Shown one piece after another: positions 51,793 through 60,399 of a DNA stretch of 64,000 nt. Made by a program: the position numbers and the translations under genes. A model generated the notes under the pieces. It was not told the DNA's origin. It saw only the letters and a list, made by a program, of their open reading frames with translations, and did no database searches. Numbering within the stretch: the first letter of the stretch is position 1; each line of letters opens with the position of its first letter. Source of the DNA: an uncultured Elusimicrobia bacterium (GTDB lineage: Bacteria > Elusimicrobiota > Endomicrobiia > Endomicrobiales > CAIRNS01); assembly GCA_903880015.1 (NCBI GenBank), contig CAIRNS010000009.1, forward strand, positions 1 through 64,000, given 5' to 3'.

Positions 51793-52272
51793 ATGGTTCG
51801 CGTCGGCATGGGATACGATGTTCACCGTCTTAAAAAAGGCCGGCCTCTGGTGCTCGGTGGCGTTTCTATAGCCCACCCGCGGGGGCTGGACGGACACAGC
51901 GATGCGGATGTGCTTATTCACGCTGTGATGGACGCTCTGCTGGGCGCTGCCGGCATGGATGATATCGGACATTGTTTCCCGAACACCGATGCGCGCTACA
52001 AAAACATTTCCAGCGTACTGCTGCTTAAAGAAGTGGCGAAAAAATTGAAATTACAAAAATTCAGTATCAACAATATTGACAGCACCCTGGTGTGCGAACA
52101 ACCGAAAATTGCGCCGCATATTCCGGCAATGAAAAAACATATCGCCGCCGCATTGGGAATACCGCTTGCGCGGGTTGGCATCAAAGCAACAACCAATGAA
52201 ACCATGGGATTCATCGGCCGGAGCGAAGGCATCGCGGCGATGTGTGTGGCTGCATTGAGTACATCTAAGTAG
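51793..52272 (+). CDS. ispF: 2-C-methyl-D-erythritol 2,4-cyclodiphosphate synthase
   Basis: A 159-residue enzyme, fifth step of the MEP pathway. The zinc ligands lie in GMGYDVHRL and [32 protein letters not shown] and [18 protein letters not shown] complete the pattern. GAAAGGA lies before the ATG. It forms a trimer in the cytoplasm. Confidence 0.97.
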   Translation: MVRVGMGYDVHRLKKGRPLVLGGVSIAHPRGLDGHSDADVLIHAVMDALLGAAGMDDIGHCFPNTDARYKNISSVLLLKEVAKKLKLQKFSINNIDSTLVCEQPKIAPHIPAMKKHIAAALGIPLARVGIKATTNETMGFIGRSEGIAAMCVAALSTSK

Positions 52273-52290
52273 GTTTGATCTTTTAGCATC

Positions 52291-52358
52291 AATGTCGCGG
52301 GGGTTTTACCCCCTGCACCCCCACTAACTTTTCTTTTGCTTGTACAAAAAGAAAAGTT
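52291..52358. repeat. Palindromic repeats downstream of ispF
   Basis: GTCGCGGGGGTTTTACCCCC and, just after, AACTTTTCTTTT pairing with AAAAGAAAAGTT around TTGTAC. The first part is shared with the palindrome at 54881-54911 (GTCGCGGGGGT and CCCCCTGC). The second may stop transcription after ispF, but its arms are only A/T rich. This is the left half of the 303-base gene-free stretch 52273-52575. Confidence 0.7.
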
Positions 52359-52436
52359 ATAAAAGAAAATATACCACTCCCCTCCGGGGACTCCATGTAG
52401 TTACATAGTGGAAGTCGCAGATGGGCATTTGTTCGC

Positions 52437-52518
52437 AATTTTTCGGAAGCTCCTCAAACTAGTCCGTCGGCTGCGCCAGGACGGACTCAGACAATCGGAG
52501 CTTAATTCCCGAAAAATT
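52437..52518 (+). promoter_or_regulatory. Long structured element before cysS
   Basis: Outer arms AATTTTTCGG (52437-52446) and CCGAAAAATT (52509-52518), then AAGCTCC with GGAGCTT, then an inner stem AGTCCGTC (52461-52468) with GACGGACT (52480-52487) and a GC loop. The stem spans 82 bases and ends 57 bases before the cysS ATG. It could be a leader control structure or a mobile palindrome. No T-box core (AGGGTGG-type) is present. Confidence 0.6.
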
Positions 52519-52575
52519 ACTCATCTCATTGACGCCCAATGGGGAATTTAAAACCAAAGATAGAGGAAAACAAGC

Positions 52576-53967
52576 ATGAGCATACAGGTACATAACACCC
52601 TTTCGGCGAAAAAAGAGGAATTTGTTCCGCTTGACGGAAAGAATGTTTCCATGTATGTGTGCGGGGTTACACCTTATGATGAAGTGCATTTGGGGCATGC
52701 GCGGGCGTATGTTACCTTTGATATTATCCGGCGGCATTTGGAACATGCGGGGTATCGGGTACGATATATACAGAATTTTACGGATGTTGACGATAAGATT
52801 ATTAAACGCTCTTTGGAACGAGGGATTTCGCCCCGGCAGTTGGCTGAGCAGTATATTGGGGACTATTTTACGCAGATTGACAAGCTTTCGGTCAAGCGGG
52901 CTGACGCCTATCCGCGCGTGACTGAAAACATTCCGGCTATCATTGCATTCATCGAAGAACTTATCAAAAAAAAATACGCCTACGCAGTCAACGGCGATGT
53001 ATATTTCAGGGTTAAAGCGTTTAAGGAATATGGCAAGCTCTCAAAGCGAAATATCGACGACCTCAACACTGTCGCCCGTGTTGAAGCCGGCGAACACAAA
53101 AAAGACCCGCTTGATTTCGCCTTGTGGAAAGCGGCCAAACCGAATGAACCGACTGAGGTCACTTGGGACTGCCCATGGGGCAAAGGCAGGCCCGGCTGGC
53201 ATATTGAATGTTCCGTTATGTCAACTAACCTTTTGGGCAGTACTATAGATATCCATGGCGGCGGGCAGGACTTAGTTTTCCCCCACCACGAAAATGAGAT
53301 TGCCCAAAGCGAGGCGCACACGGGGAAACAATTCGTGCGGTACTGGATTCACAACGGATTTGTGACCATCAACCGGGAAAAAATGTCAAAATCGCTGGGC
53401 AATTTTTTTACTCTGCGCGACATTTTTGAGCAATACTCGCCTCGCGTCGTCCGTTATTTCCTTGTTTCTCAGCATTACCGGACTCCCCTGGATTTTTCTG
53501 ATGAAAAACTTCAGGCAGCCGCGGCAACGCTGGAAGGTATCGACACTACTTTGCGCATCATTGACGAAAAGAATATACCCGACACGAAGGATGTACGCCA
53601 CACCGATTATCTTGTTGCGTTTAACGCCGCGCTGGATGATGATTTCAACACCGAGAAAGCACTGGCCGTTGTCCATTCATTAAAGAGTGCCGCAATGGCT
53701 AAGGTTTCTGCGCAAAAATCCGTTGGCGCCGTTGACCTTAACACTGAAAAATCAGAATTACTCATCATGTTAGACCGCCTCGGTATTGCGTTACCCCCAT
53801 CAACGGTCGTCCCTGAAGATATTCAAGCGCTCAAAGCGCAACGGGAACAGGCACGCCGCGATAAAAACTGGGGACTATCCGATGAATTGCGCAAGCAGAT
53901 AGCCGCGCGGGGATACAAAGTCGAAGATACCGCAAACGGCACATCGACTGTTATCAAGAAAAACTAA
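52576..53967 (+). CDS. cysS: Cysteinyl-tRNA synthetase
   Basis: A 463-residue class I synthetase, full length. The zinc cysteine C29 (MYVCGVTPYDEVHLGH), the HIGH-type HLGH at 38-41, VDDKIIKRS, HGGGQDLVFPHHENE and the lysine loop EKMSKSLGN are all intact. AGAGGAAAA precedes the ATG. It lies between ispF and rlmB in an order common in bacteria, but here separated from both by repeats. Confidence 0.97.
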   Translation: MSIQVHNTLSAKKEEFVPLDGKNVSMYVCGVTPYDEVHLGHARAYVTFDIIRRHLEHAGYRVRYIQNFTDVDDKIIKRSLERGISPRQLAEQYIGDYFTQIDKLSVKRADAYPRVTENIPAIIAFIEELIKKKYAYAVNGDVYFRVKAFKEYGKLSKRNIDDLNTVARVEAGEHKKDPLDFALWKAAKPNEPTEVTWDCPWGKGRPGWHIECSVMSTNLLGSTIDIHGGGQDLVFPHHENEIAQSEAHTGKQFVRYWIHNGFVTINREKMSKSLGNFFTLRDIFEQYSPRVVRYFLVSQHYRTPLDFSDEKLQAAAATLEGIDTTLRIIDEKNIPDTKDVRHTDYLVAFNAALDDDFNTEKALAVVHSLKSAAMAKVSAQKSVGAVDLNTEKSELLIMLDRLGIALPPSTVVPEDIQALKAQREQARRDKNWGLSDELRKQIAARGYKVEDTANGTSTVIKKN

Positions 53968-53977
53968 CTCAAAACGG

Positions 53978-54116
53978 CAAATCCCCCTGTGTCCCCCTTT
54001 GCTAAAGGGGGATAAATTAATAATCTATTGAAGAGAGAATTTTGAAATTCTCCTTCATAAGGGAATATTCTCGCCTCTGTTCTCCTCCTTTGGCAAAGGA
54101 GGGCAGGGAGGATTTG
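53978..54116. repeat. Hairpin-repeat array, four units, between cysS and rlmB
   Basis: The element runs from CAAATCC (53978) to GGATTTG (54116). Outer hairpins have centres at 54002 (CCCCCTTTG with TAAAGGGGG) and 54093 (CCTCCTTTG with CAAAGGAGG). Two inner degenerate hairpins lie near 54032 and 54060. The spacing is about 30 bases. It ends a few bases before the ribosome site of rlmB. Confidence 0.87.
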
Positions 54117-54134
54117 ATGTGAAAGGTGTTTATT

Positions 54135-54863
54135 ATGGATGAAATTATTTCGGGTAGAAATGCGGTCAGGGAAATATTGCGGCTGCACCGGGTGACGGTC
54201 AATAAATTGTATATATCTCAAACTGCGCGCGGGTCGGCGGTGGAGGAGATTATTACTCTGGCGCGGGAACAGAAGATTCCCATTCATCATGTGCCGGCGG
54301 AAAAAACAGACGCACTCAGCCCGGATAACAATCAGGGGGTTGTCGCTGAAATTGCAGCGGGCGAATATTTAGAGCTCGACGAACTGTGGAATAGCGTTAA
54401 GGATAAACCCAACCCGCTGCTGGTATTGCTTGATGGCATTGAAGACCCCCACAATCTCGGAGCGATTATACGCAACGCCGTGGCATTCGGCGCGCATGGC
54501 ATAATAGTTGGGAAATGGCGCTGTGCGACGGTTACCAACACAGTACTTAAGACATCTGCCGGCGCCAGCGAGCATATTCCCATCGCCCGCGTTACCAATA
54601 TCGCCGAAACCGTTTCCACCTTGAAGGATTGGAATATTTGGGTAATCGGCACGGATCAAACAGGTTCTTCCATGGCTAAACAAACCTTCGGATTTCCTCT
54701 GTGTATCGTCATCGGCAGTGAGGGTGAAGGGATGCACCGGCTCGTCAAGGAACGGTGTGATGCGGTGGTTGCCATTCCCCAAACCGGGGCTATTTCTTCG
54801 CTTAACGCTTCCTGCGCGTCTGCTGTAATTCTCTACGAAATATTCCGCCGCAATCAAATTTAA
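54135..54863 (+). CDS. rlmB: 23S rRNA (guanosine2251-2'-O)-methyltransferase
   Basis: A 242-residue SpoU-family SPOUT methyltransferase. The N-terminal substrate-binding domain starts ISGRNAVREILRLHR. The knotted domain shows NLGAIIRNAVAFGAHGII, VIGSEGEGMHRL and SSLNASCASAVILYE (motifs 1-3). ATG at 54135 is eight bases after GAAAGG; a GTG three codons earlier overlaps that site. The position after cysS is typical for rlmB. Confidence 0.94.
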   Translation: MDEIISGRNAVREILRLHRVTVNKLYISQTARGSAVEEIITLAREQKIPIHHVPAEKTDALSPDNNQGVVAEIAAGEYLELDELWNSVKDKPNPLLVLLDGIEDPHNLGAIIRNAVAFGAHGIIVGKWRCATVTNTVLKTSAGASEHIPIARVTNIAETVSTLKDWNIWVIGTDQTGSSMAKQTFGFPLCIVIGSEGEGMHRLVKERCDAVVAIPQTGAISSLNASCASAVILYEIFRRNQI

Positions 54864-54880
54864 TTTAAATTGATACCGTC

Positions 54881-54911
54881 AAAGTCGCGGGGGTACGCCC
54901 CCTGCGACTTT
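54881..54911. repeat. Palindrome at the convergent ends of rlmB and comEC
   Basis: AAAGTCGC and GCGACTTT frame GGGGG/CCCCC with one unpaired T; the right end overlaps the comEC stop. It shares its core with 52294-52316. It could stop transcription from both sides, but neither side has a T-run, so I list it as a repeat. Confidence 0.7.
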
Positions 54912-56955
54912 ACTGGGAAAGTTCAATCATCGAGACAGTGTTTGAGGAGACAATGAGGCGGTTTGGGCTGACTTTTTTTAAAAAGGCGGGGGCAATAGGT
55001 TGTTTCCCGTGGCCGGGAACCTGCAGATAATCTGCGACAAGAGTAGCGGTTGATTGGGCGAGACTAATTTGTTCTGACGCACTCGCATCACCGGTAAAAA
55101 GTATTTTTTTGCCATACGCATTCAGTAGCATCACTAAACAATTATCATCAGCATTGGCACCCATGACCGCGGGTGAGAGTACTGTCATAGAACATCCCGC
55201 CACGAAGAATTCATCTCCCGCCCAGATCTCTTTGGCAAATATTTTTTTCCGATTTATCATATCCATTAGCGCGACAAATTTCGGTTCTGCGGATACATCC
55301 GCATTGTATGAGACCGCGCCGACTGGAAAGGTATCGAAAACCGCCGCGAGCCCGCCGTAATGGGCCGGATCAGGATGCGTGATGAATATCCGGTCTATTT
55401 TTCGAACACCGCGCGCCCAGAGATACGGACAAATTATTTTCATACCGCTGTCTCTGCCGGGTTCTCCCCCACCATCAATAAGCCAGTGACGATCCCCGGG
55501 AAACGCAATATGGATAGCGTCGCCGGTGCCGACATCGAGAAAAGTAACCGTTACTTTATCTTTGGTGTGATAGTACTGCGCTGTCTGATATCCTACGAAT
55601 ACCACTATTGCCGCCAGAAGCAAAAAGCGCAGGCGCGGTTTAAATAACAATAGCCAAAATACATAATAGAATACTATCGTTACCAGAGAAGGCGTCGGGA
55701 CATGGATGGTTGCATGCGGCGCGCGGGCGAAAAAATCGACCAGATATTTCAACAGAAGGATCAAGTAATCACAGATAAAAGCACAGGGCACGGCAATCAC
55801 ATGGGCGATTCCTGCGGCGATAATGAGCACCGTACCGGCAACTGTAATTAAACCGGTCAACGGGACAATGAAAAGGTTGCTGAGAAATCCGATTAAAGAA
55901 ATTTTATTGAAATAGTACGCCATCAACGGAAGCACGGCAATCTGCGCTGCCGCGGAAGCGGCAAAAACTGCGCCAATCGCTTGTCCAACCCCAGTAAACG
56001 GCCGTGGAGTTTTTTTAAACGGCACCATAAATATCGGATACAGATACACAATGCCGATAGTCGCGGCGAACGACAATTGAAAACTTGCCGTAAAAAGTGA
56101 TTGCGGGTTGATAATCAAAATGCCGGCCGCCGCCAATGCCAGCGATTGATAAATAAGCGGTTCCCGGGCAAGCGCCAGAGAAAGAATCAGCGTAACGGCC
56201 ATGACCCCCGCCCTGACAACCGGAGGATTACCCCCCGTGACGAGCACATAAAGAATAATACAGGGAATCGTACCCAGTGCAGCGAAACGGCGTTTAAGTC
56301 CGGCGAGGCGGAATAGCCAGAGAAAAATGAGTGAGCAATAGGCGACATTCATACCGCTGACGACCAGCACATGCATGACCCCAGCGTCGATAAACGCTTT
56401 TTTTATTTCCGGCTCAAGCAGTGATGTATCGCCGATAAGCATGGGGACCAGGATTGAAGCGGTATCCTCCCGTACCAGTGCGGCGATGGATTGTACCGTC
56501 CACGCCCTGATGCGCGCGGGCAAGGACTGATACCACGAGACCGACAGATTTTCTGTGACAGTAATCCGGTCCGCGTAAAAAATATAATAAATATTTTGAC
56601 GGGAAAGATACAGGGCATAGTCAAATCCCCCGGGATTACGGCGAGCAGAAGGGTGTTTGAGGATCCCGTGCAAGGTTACGCGACTGCCGGGGGCCAGCAA
56701 CGGCACCGCTCCATAGGCGTTTACTCTGATTGTTGCCGGGGGGAGAACGGATGTGTCGGCATCAAAAACAATACCATACGGTTTTGATTCAGGAGCAGTT
56801 CTGATGACGCACGCGATATCAGTGGGGATGCCAATCTTCAAGAGTAACGGATGGGTTGCGGGTATATGCCAAAATCCGCGCATATCGAGAAATATAAGGA
56901 TGCAACAATAGGCAACCGTAAGCAAAATCAGCGGCCGCCTGATGATATTTTTCAT
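54910..56955 (-). CDS. comEC: ComEC/Rec2 DNA uptake channel protein
   Basis: A 681-residue inner-membrane protein. An N-terminal DUF4131 region with early helices (about 1-180) precedes the competence domain (about 190-460; ALVREDTASILVPMLIGDTSLL, MHVLVVSGMNVAYCSLIFLW). The C-terminal metallo-beta-lactamase-like domain (about 470-680) has VTFLDVGTGDAIHIAFPG, LIDGGG and THPDPAHYGGLAAVF. The motif reads HPDPAH instead of HxDxDH, so one metal ligand differs. It should import single-stranded DNA; no pilin or comEA gene is in the window. ATG at 56955 is chosen since 21 residues upstream show no membrane or ribosome-site logic. Confidence 0.93.
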   Translation of the reverse strand: MKNIIRRPLILLTVAYCCILIFLDMRGFWHIPATHPLLLKIGIPTDIACVIRTAPESKPYGIVFDADTSVLPPATIRVNAYGAVPLLAPGSRVTLHGILKHPSARRNPGGFDYALYLSRQNIYYIFYADRITVTENLSVSWYQSLPARIRAWTVQSIAALVREDTASILVPMLIGDTSLLEPEIKKAFIDAGVMHVLVVSGMNVAYCSLIFLWLFRLAGLKRRFAALGTIPCIILYVLVTGGNPPVVRAGVMAVTLILSLALAREPLIYQSLALAAAGILIINPQSLFTASFQLSFAATIGIVYLYPIFMVPFKKTPRPFTGVGQAIGAVFAASAAAQIAVLPLMAYYFNKISLIGFLSNLFIVPLTGLITVAGTVLIIAAGIAHVIAVPCAFICDYLILLLKYLVDFFARAPHATIHVPTPSLVTIVFYYVFWLLLFKPRLRFLLLAAIVVFVGYQTAQYYHTKDKVTVTFLDVGTGDAIHIAFPGDRHWLIDGGGEPGRDSGMKIICPYLWARGVRKIDRIFITHPDPAHYGGLAAVFDTFPVGAVSYNADVSAEPKFVALMDMINRKKIFAKEIWAGDEFFVAGCSMTVLSPAVMGANADDNCLVMLLNAYGKKILFTGDASASEQISLAQSTATLVADYLQVPGHGKQPIAPAFLKKVSPNRLIVSSNTVSMIELSQ

Positions 56956-56961
56956 GGGACA

Positions 56962-56967
56962 ATTATA
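56962..56967 (-). promoter_or_regulatory. -10 box before comEC, near leaderless
   Basis: A perfect TATAAT on the minus strand ends six bases before the comEC ATG, with no ribosome site between. The -35 side is weak. If used, the RNA would begin at or next to the start codon. Confidence 0.45.
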
Positions 56968-57022
56968 GCACGGGTCCGTTTGATTTTTACCGACTACTTT
57001 GATACCATACCTATTCAAAGTT

Positions 57023-57769
57023 ATGGAAATAATTACTTCTCACGACAATGCCCGCCTTAAGCATCTGCGCAAGCTTATCGACGATAAAGATTATCGCTAC
57101 GCCTGCGGAGAATATGTTGTCGAAGGCCGACGGGCGCTGTCTTCCTGTCCCGGAGTTGCGGTTGTGTTCCTGTGTGCCGGCGCACCGCTACCGGCCGGGT
57201 GCGGCACTCCCGTAGTTGTTGAAGAAAAGTTATTCACCGCTTTGGCGCCGACTGAAAACAGTCAGGGGGTGTTGGCAATTATGCCCCTGCGTATCGGCGG
57301 ACCAACGGACATAAAGAGAACCGGCCGCTATATCTTATTAGATCGTATACAGGATCCGGGCAATGCCGGCACGATCATTCGCACGGCGTTTGCATTCGGG
57401 ATGGACGGCGTCATTGTGACACCGGGCAGTGTTGATCCGTTTTCCCCGAAGGTCGTCAGGTCATCGGCAGGAATGGTCGGCACCATCGATATCATTCGCG
57501 TGGAAGACCTATCATCGCTCGATTCCTACACCGTTCTGGCGCTGGCGGCTGAAGGACAGGATGTGCGCACCGTGCGCTGGCCTGAGGGGTTTGTGCTTGC
57601 CATCGGCAATGAAGCCCAGGGAATTTCGCAGGAATTGCGTTGCAAAGCGCAAACGATTATCGGGATTCCGATGAAAAAACCGGCAGAATCCCTCAATGCC
57701 GCCGTAGCGGCAAGTATTGCGCTGTTTGCGGCATCAAGCCCAGATTGTTTGCCATTACCGAAAATATAA
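57023..57769 (+). CDS. TrmH/SpoU-family RNA 2'-O-methyltransferase
   Basis: A 248-residue SPOUT methyltransferase. The N-terminal domain begins EIITSHDNARLKHLRKLIDD, typical of the TsnR/RlmB-like group. Motifs are DPGNAGTIIRTAFAFGMDGV, AIGNEAQGIS and ESLNAAVAASIALFA. It methylates a ribose in rRNA; the target is not known and differs from RlmB, which is coded nearby. ATG at 57023 is used; the longer frame adds eight residues in the comEC promoter region. Confidence 0.9.
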   Translation: MEIITSHDNARLKHLRKLIDDKDYRYACGEYVVEGRRALSSCPGVAVVFLCAGAPLPAGCGTPVVVEEKLFTALAPTENSQGVLAIMPLRIGGPTDIKRTGRYILLDRIQDPGNAGTIIRTAFAFGMDGVIVTPGSVDPFSPKVVRSSAGMVGTIDIIRVEDLSSLDSYTVLALAAEGQDVRTVRWPEGFVLAIGNEAQGISQELRCKAQTIIGIPMKKPAESLNAAVAASIALFAASSPDCLPLPKI

Positions 57770-57847
57770 ATCTCACCGGAAGATTGTCATTCCCAAGGTC
57801 GTAATCGGGAATAAGGTGTTGGTGTTATTTGCAAGGAACCATAGAAC

Positions 57848-59146
57848 ATGAATCAACAACAACTTCAAAATAATTTTGTTTACATGTCCCAATTGATCGG
57901 CGCCCGCATCGTTGACGCGGTGAGCGGCATTCCTTTGGGATATATTTCGGATATCGCGGCAGGCATGAGGGACATGTATCCCCGCGTAACAGGACTTGTC
58001 GTTCGCCGGCACCTGTTCGGCAAGAGAGTATTTGTCCCCTGGAAAAATGTAAGAAAGATATCCGACAACATGACCATGGGCATCGAACAAACGATTGAAA
58101 TTGTCCCCCTTGAACAACGAATCTTTGAAAATGAAATATTTTTGAAGGAAACTTTCTGGGACCAGCAGATTGTAGACATATCGGGATCGAAAGTGGTCCG
58201 CGTCAACGACCTCCATCTGCTCCGCGAAGATTTGAATTTATGGGTCGTGCACATCGATGTGGGATTTAAGGGGCTTATTCGCCGTATGGGATGGAGCAAG
58301 CCGGCTGAATTTCTTATTCAATGGTTGTTTGCCTACGAGCTCAAGGATCATTTAATCCAATGGAAATTCGTTCAGCCGGTCAGCGCCGACCAGCGTGCCG
58401 GTAATCTGGCGCTAAAAACTACCGGCGCAAAACTGGCCGAACTACATCCCGCGGATGTCGCGGATATTCTCCAAGACTTGGGGACGGACGAGCGGGTGGT
58501 CGTGCTCAATTCCCTGGAACGCGCCGTGGCTGCCGACACCCTGACCGAACTGCCGATGAAGCTTCGTGTGCAGACCGCTGAACTCTTAACCGTCGAGAGC
58601 CTCGCCTCCATCATTCGGGAGATGCCCGTTGACGAAGCAGTCGATCTGATGGCGCATCTGCATAAGAAAAGAGTGCATTCCCTCTATGCGCTTTTACCTG
58701 CAGAAAAAGTCACCCAAATTTCTGATTTACTGGAATTGTCTGAGAAGATCGCGGGCAGTATCATGAATGTTGAATTCATGTCGGCACGCATCACTTTGAC
58801 CGCCGGACAAATTATCGAAAAAATCAAGACCGAATCACAATCAAAAGAAACGGTCTATTACATTTATATCGTTGACGAGAACGATGTCATGGTCGGGACA
58901 ACGACCCTGCGCCAGCTTCTTTTGGTGCCTTTAGATAAACCTGTCGCCGAATTCATGCGTAAGCGTACCGTAAAGGTGCGCATCGACACCGATATTAAGG
59001 ATGTTGCCGAAATATTTTACAAATATGATTTTACGGTTGTTCCTGTCGTGGACAAACAGAATAAACTACGGGGAATTGTAACCATTAAAGACGCTCTGGA
59101 AGCCGTATTCCCTAAAATTCGCGAAGAATCCGAAGAGACCACATGA
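57848..59146 (+). CDS. PRC-barrel / MgtE-N / CBS domain protein, no membrane part
   Basis: A 432-residue cytoplasmic protein. Residues about 12-70 form a PRC-barrel (IGARIVDAVSGIPLGYISDI), and a second similar segment follows (about 105-150). An MgtE N-terminal-like helical superhelix is at about 190-300 (LAELHPADVADILQDLGTDERVVVLNSL, the ExxxEI-like acidic repeats), and a tandem CBS pair is at about 305-425 (MNVEFMSARITLTAGQII; TVVPVVDKQNKLRGIVTI). This is the magnesium-sensing cytosolic part of MgtE without its membrane channel. The end overlaps the NRAMP-type transporter by ATGA, so the two are likely partners, the CBS part gating the transporter in response to magnesium or nucleotide (inference). 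AAGGAAC lies before the ATG. Confidence 0.88.
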   Translation: MNQQQLQNNFVYMSQLIGARIVDAVSGIPLGYISDIAAGMRDMYPRVTGLVVRRHLFGKRVFVPWKNVRKISDNMTMGIEQTIEIVPLEQRIFENEIFLKETFWDQQIVDISGSKVVRVNDLHLLREDLNLWVVHIDVGFKGLIRRMGWSKPAEFLIQWLFAYELKDHLIQWKFVQPVSADQRAGNLALKTTGAKLAELHPADVADILQDLGTDERVVVLNSLERAVAADTLTELPMKLRVQTAELLTVESLASIIREMPVDEAVDLMAHLHKKRVHSLYALLPAEKVTQISDLLELSEKIAGSIMNVEFMSARITLTAGQIIEKIKTESQSKETVYYIYIVDENDVMVGTTTLRQLLLVPLDKPVAEFMRKRTVKVRIDTDIKDVAEIFYKYDFTVVPVVDKQNKLRGIVTIKDALEAVFPKIREESEETT

Positions 59147-60399
59147 AACTTTTTAAACAGCTCAAAGAAAAACCATTTATCAAGAATGCCCTGATATTTA
59201 TGTCTATCATGGGGCCGGGCATTATTACGGCAAATGTAGACAATGACGCCGGCGGCATCACTACGTATTCGCTGGCCGGAGCCAATTTCGGATACACACT
59301 GCTGTGGAGCTTGATTCCAATCACCTTTGCGCTGGTCCTTGTCCAGGAAATGTGCAACCGCATGGGCGTGGTGACCGGCAAGGGGCTTTCTGACCTTATC
59401 CGCGAAAAGTTTGGCGTAAAAATTACTTTTTATCTGATGCTGCTTATTTTGGTAACCAATTTCGGTAATATTATCGCAGAATTTGCCGGGATAGCTGCCA
59501 GCGCAGAACTGTTCGGGATATCGCGCTATGCGGCAATTCCCGTTGCGGCGTTTATCGTATGGTACATGGTGGTGAAAGGGTCCTACCGATCGGTTGAGAA
59601 AATATTTTTGGTAGCCTGTTTATTTTATATCAGTTATCTACTCACCGGATTTATGGTAAAGCCACCGTGGGCGCAGATAGGCCACGAATTCATTCATCCG
59701 GATATAACCTGGCGGACGGATTACTTTTTAATGTTGGTAGCGGTTATCGGGACAACCATCGCTCCCTGGATGCAGTTTTATCAACAGTCATCGGTGGCCG
59801 AAAAAGGCATCAAAATGCAGGATTATAAATATTCAAAAGCCGACACTATAATCGGCAGTATCGGCGTCAATGTTGTTGCGTTTTTTATTATCATTGTTTG
59901 CGGCACAGTCTTGTTCCGCGGCAACGCTTTCCAGCCGATACAGTCTGCCGCTGACGCTGCGCGCTCACTCATGCCGCTGGCGGGCGACCATAGCGCGTAC
60001 CTATTCGCCTTCGGGCTGCTCAACGCCTCGCTGTTTGCGGCATCCATTCTGCCACTCTCAACCGCCTACAGCATGTGCGAAAGTTTTGGCTGGGAGACCG
60101 GGGTAAACAAAAGTTTCTCCGAAGCACCGCAATTTTATATCCTGTATTCCCTACTGATCCTCATCGGGGCCAGCGTCGTTCTTTTCCCCAGCGTGCCGCT
60201 TATCAAGATCATGCTGCTTTCTCAATTTATCAACGGCATGGTTTTGCCGATTGTTCTGGCCGCCATGATTGTCATCATCAACGACAAAAAGATTATGGGC
60301 GAATACATCAACACAAAACTCAGCAATGTCCTCACCGTTTTCACCATCGCATCCATTTCTATCCTGTCATTAATCCTCGTCTACTCAATGGTTTTTTAA
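59143..60399 (+). CDS. NRAMP-family metal transporter, divergent metal site
   Basis: A 418-residue transporter with about eleven helices in the LeuT fold. The start MSIMGPGIITANVDNDAGGITTYS aligns with the NRAMP first-helix motif, but the canonical DPGN reads DNDA (residues 33-36). The sixth-helix M-P-H motif of iron/manganese importers appears as TTIAPWMQFYQQSS, lacking the proline-histidine. So this is not an ordinary Mn/Fe NRAMP; such changes are known in NRAMP-related magnesium transporters and other non-canonical clades. The coupling to an MgtE-N/CBS gene fits magnesium. The start overlaps that gene by four bases. The end overlaps the convergent GT39 gene by 15 bases. Confidence 0.9.
   Translation: MKLFKQLKEKPFIKNALIFMSIMGPGIITANVDNDAGGITTYSLAGANFGYTLLWSLIPITFALVLVQEMCNRMGVVTGKGLSDLIREKFGVKITFYLMLLILVTNFGNIIAEFAGIAASAELFGISRYAAIPVAAFIVWYMVVKGSYRSVEKIFLVACLFYISYLLTGFMVKPPWAQIGHEFIHPDITWRTDYFLMLVAVIGTTIAPWMQFYQQSSVAEKGIKMQDYKYSKADTIIGSIGVNVVAFFIIIVCGTVLFRGNAFQPIQSAADAARSLMPLAGDHSAYLFAFGLLNASLFAASILPLSTAYSMCESFGWETGVNKSFSEAPQFYILYSLLILIGASVVLFPSVPLIKIMLLSQFINGMVLPIVLAAMIVIINDKKIMGEYINTKLSNVLTVFTIASISILSLILVYSMVF

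Noticed and set aside
52437-52575. T-box riboswitch controlling cysS
   Set aside because: No T-box core sequence, no specifier-loop pattern, and no following terminator stem could be found. Only a long rod-like hairpin is visible.
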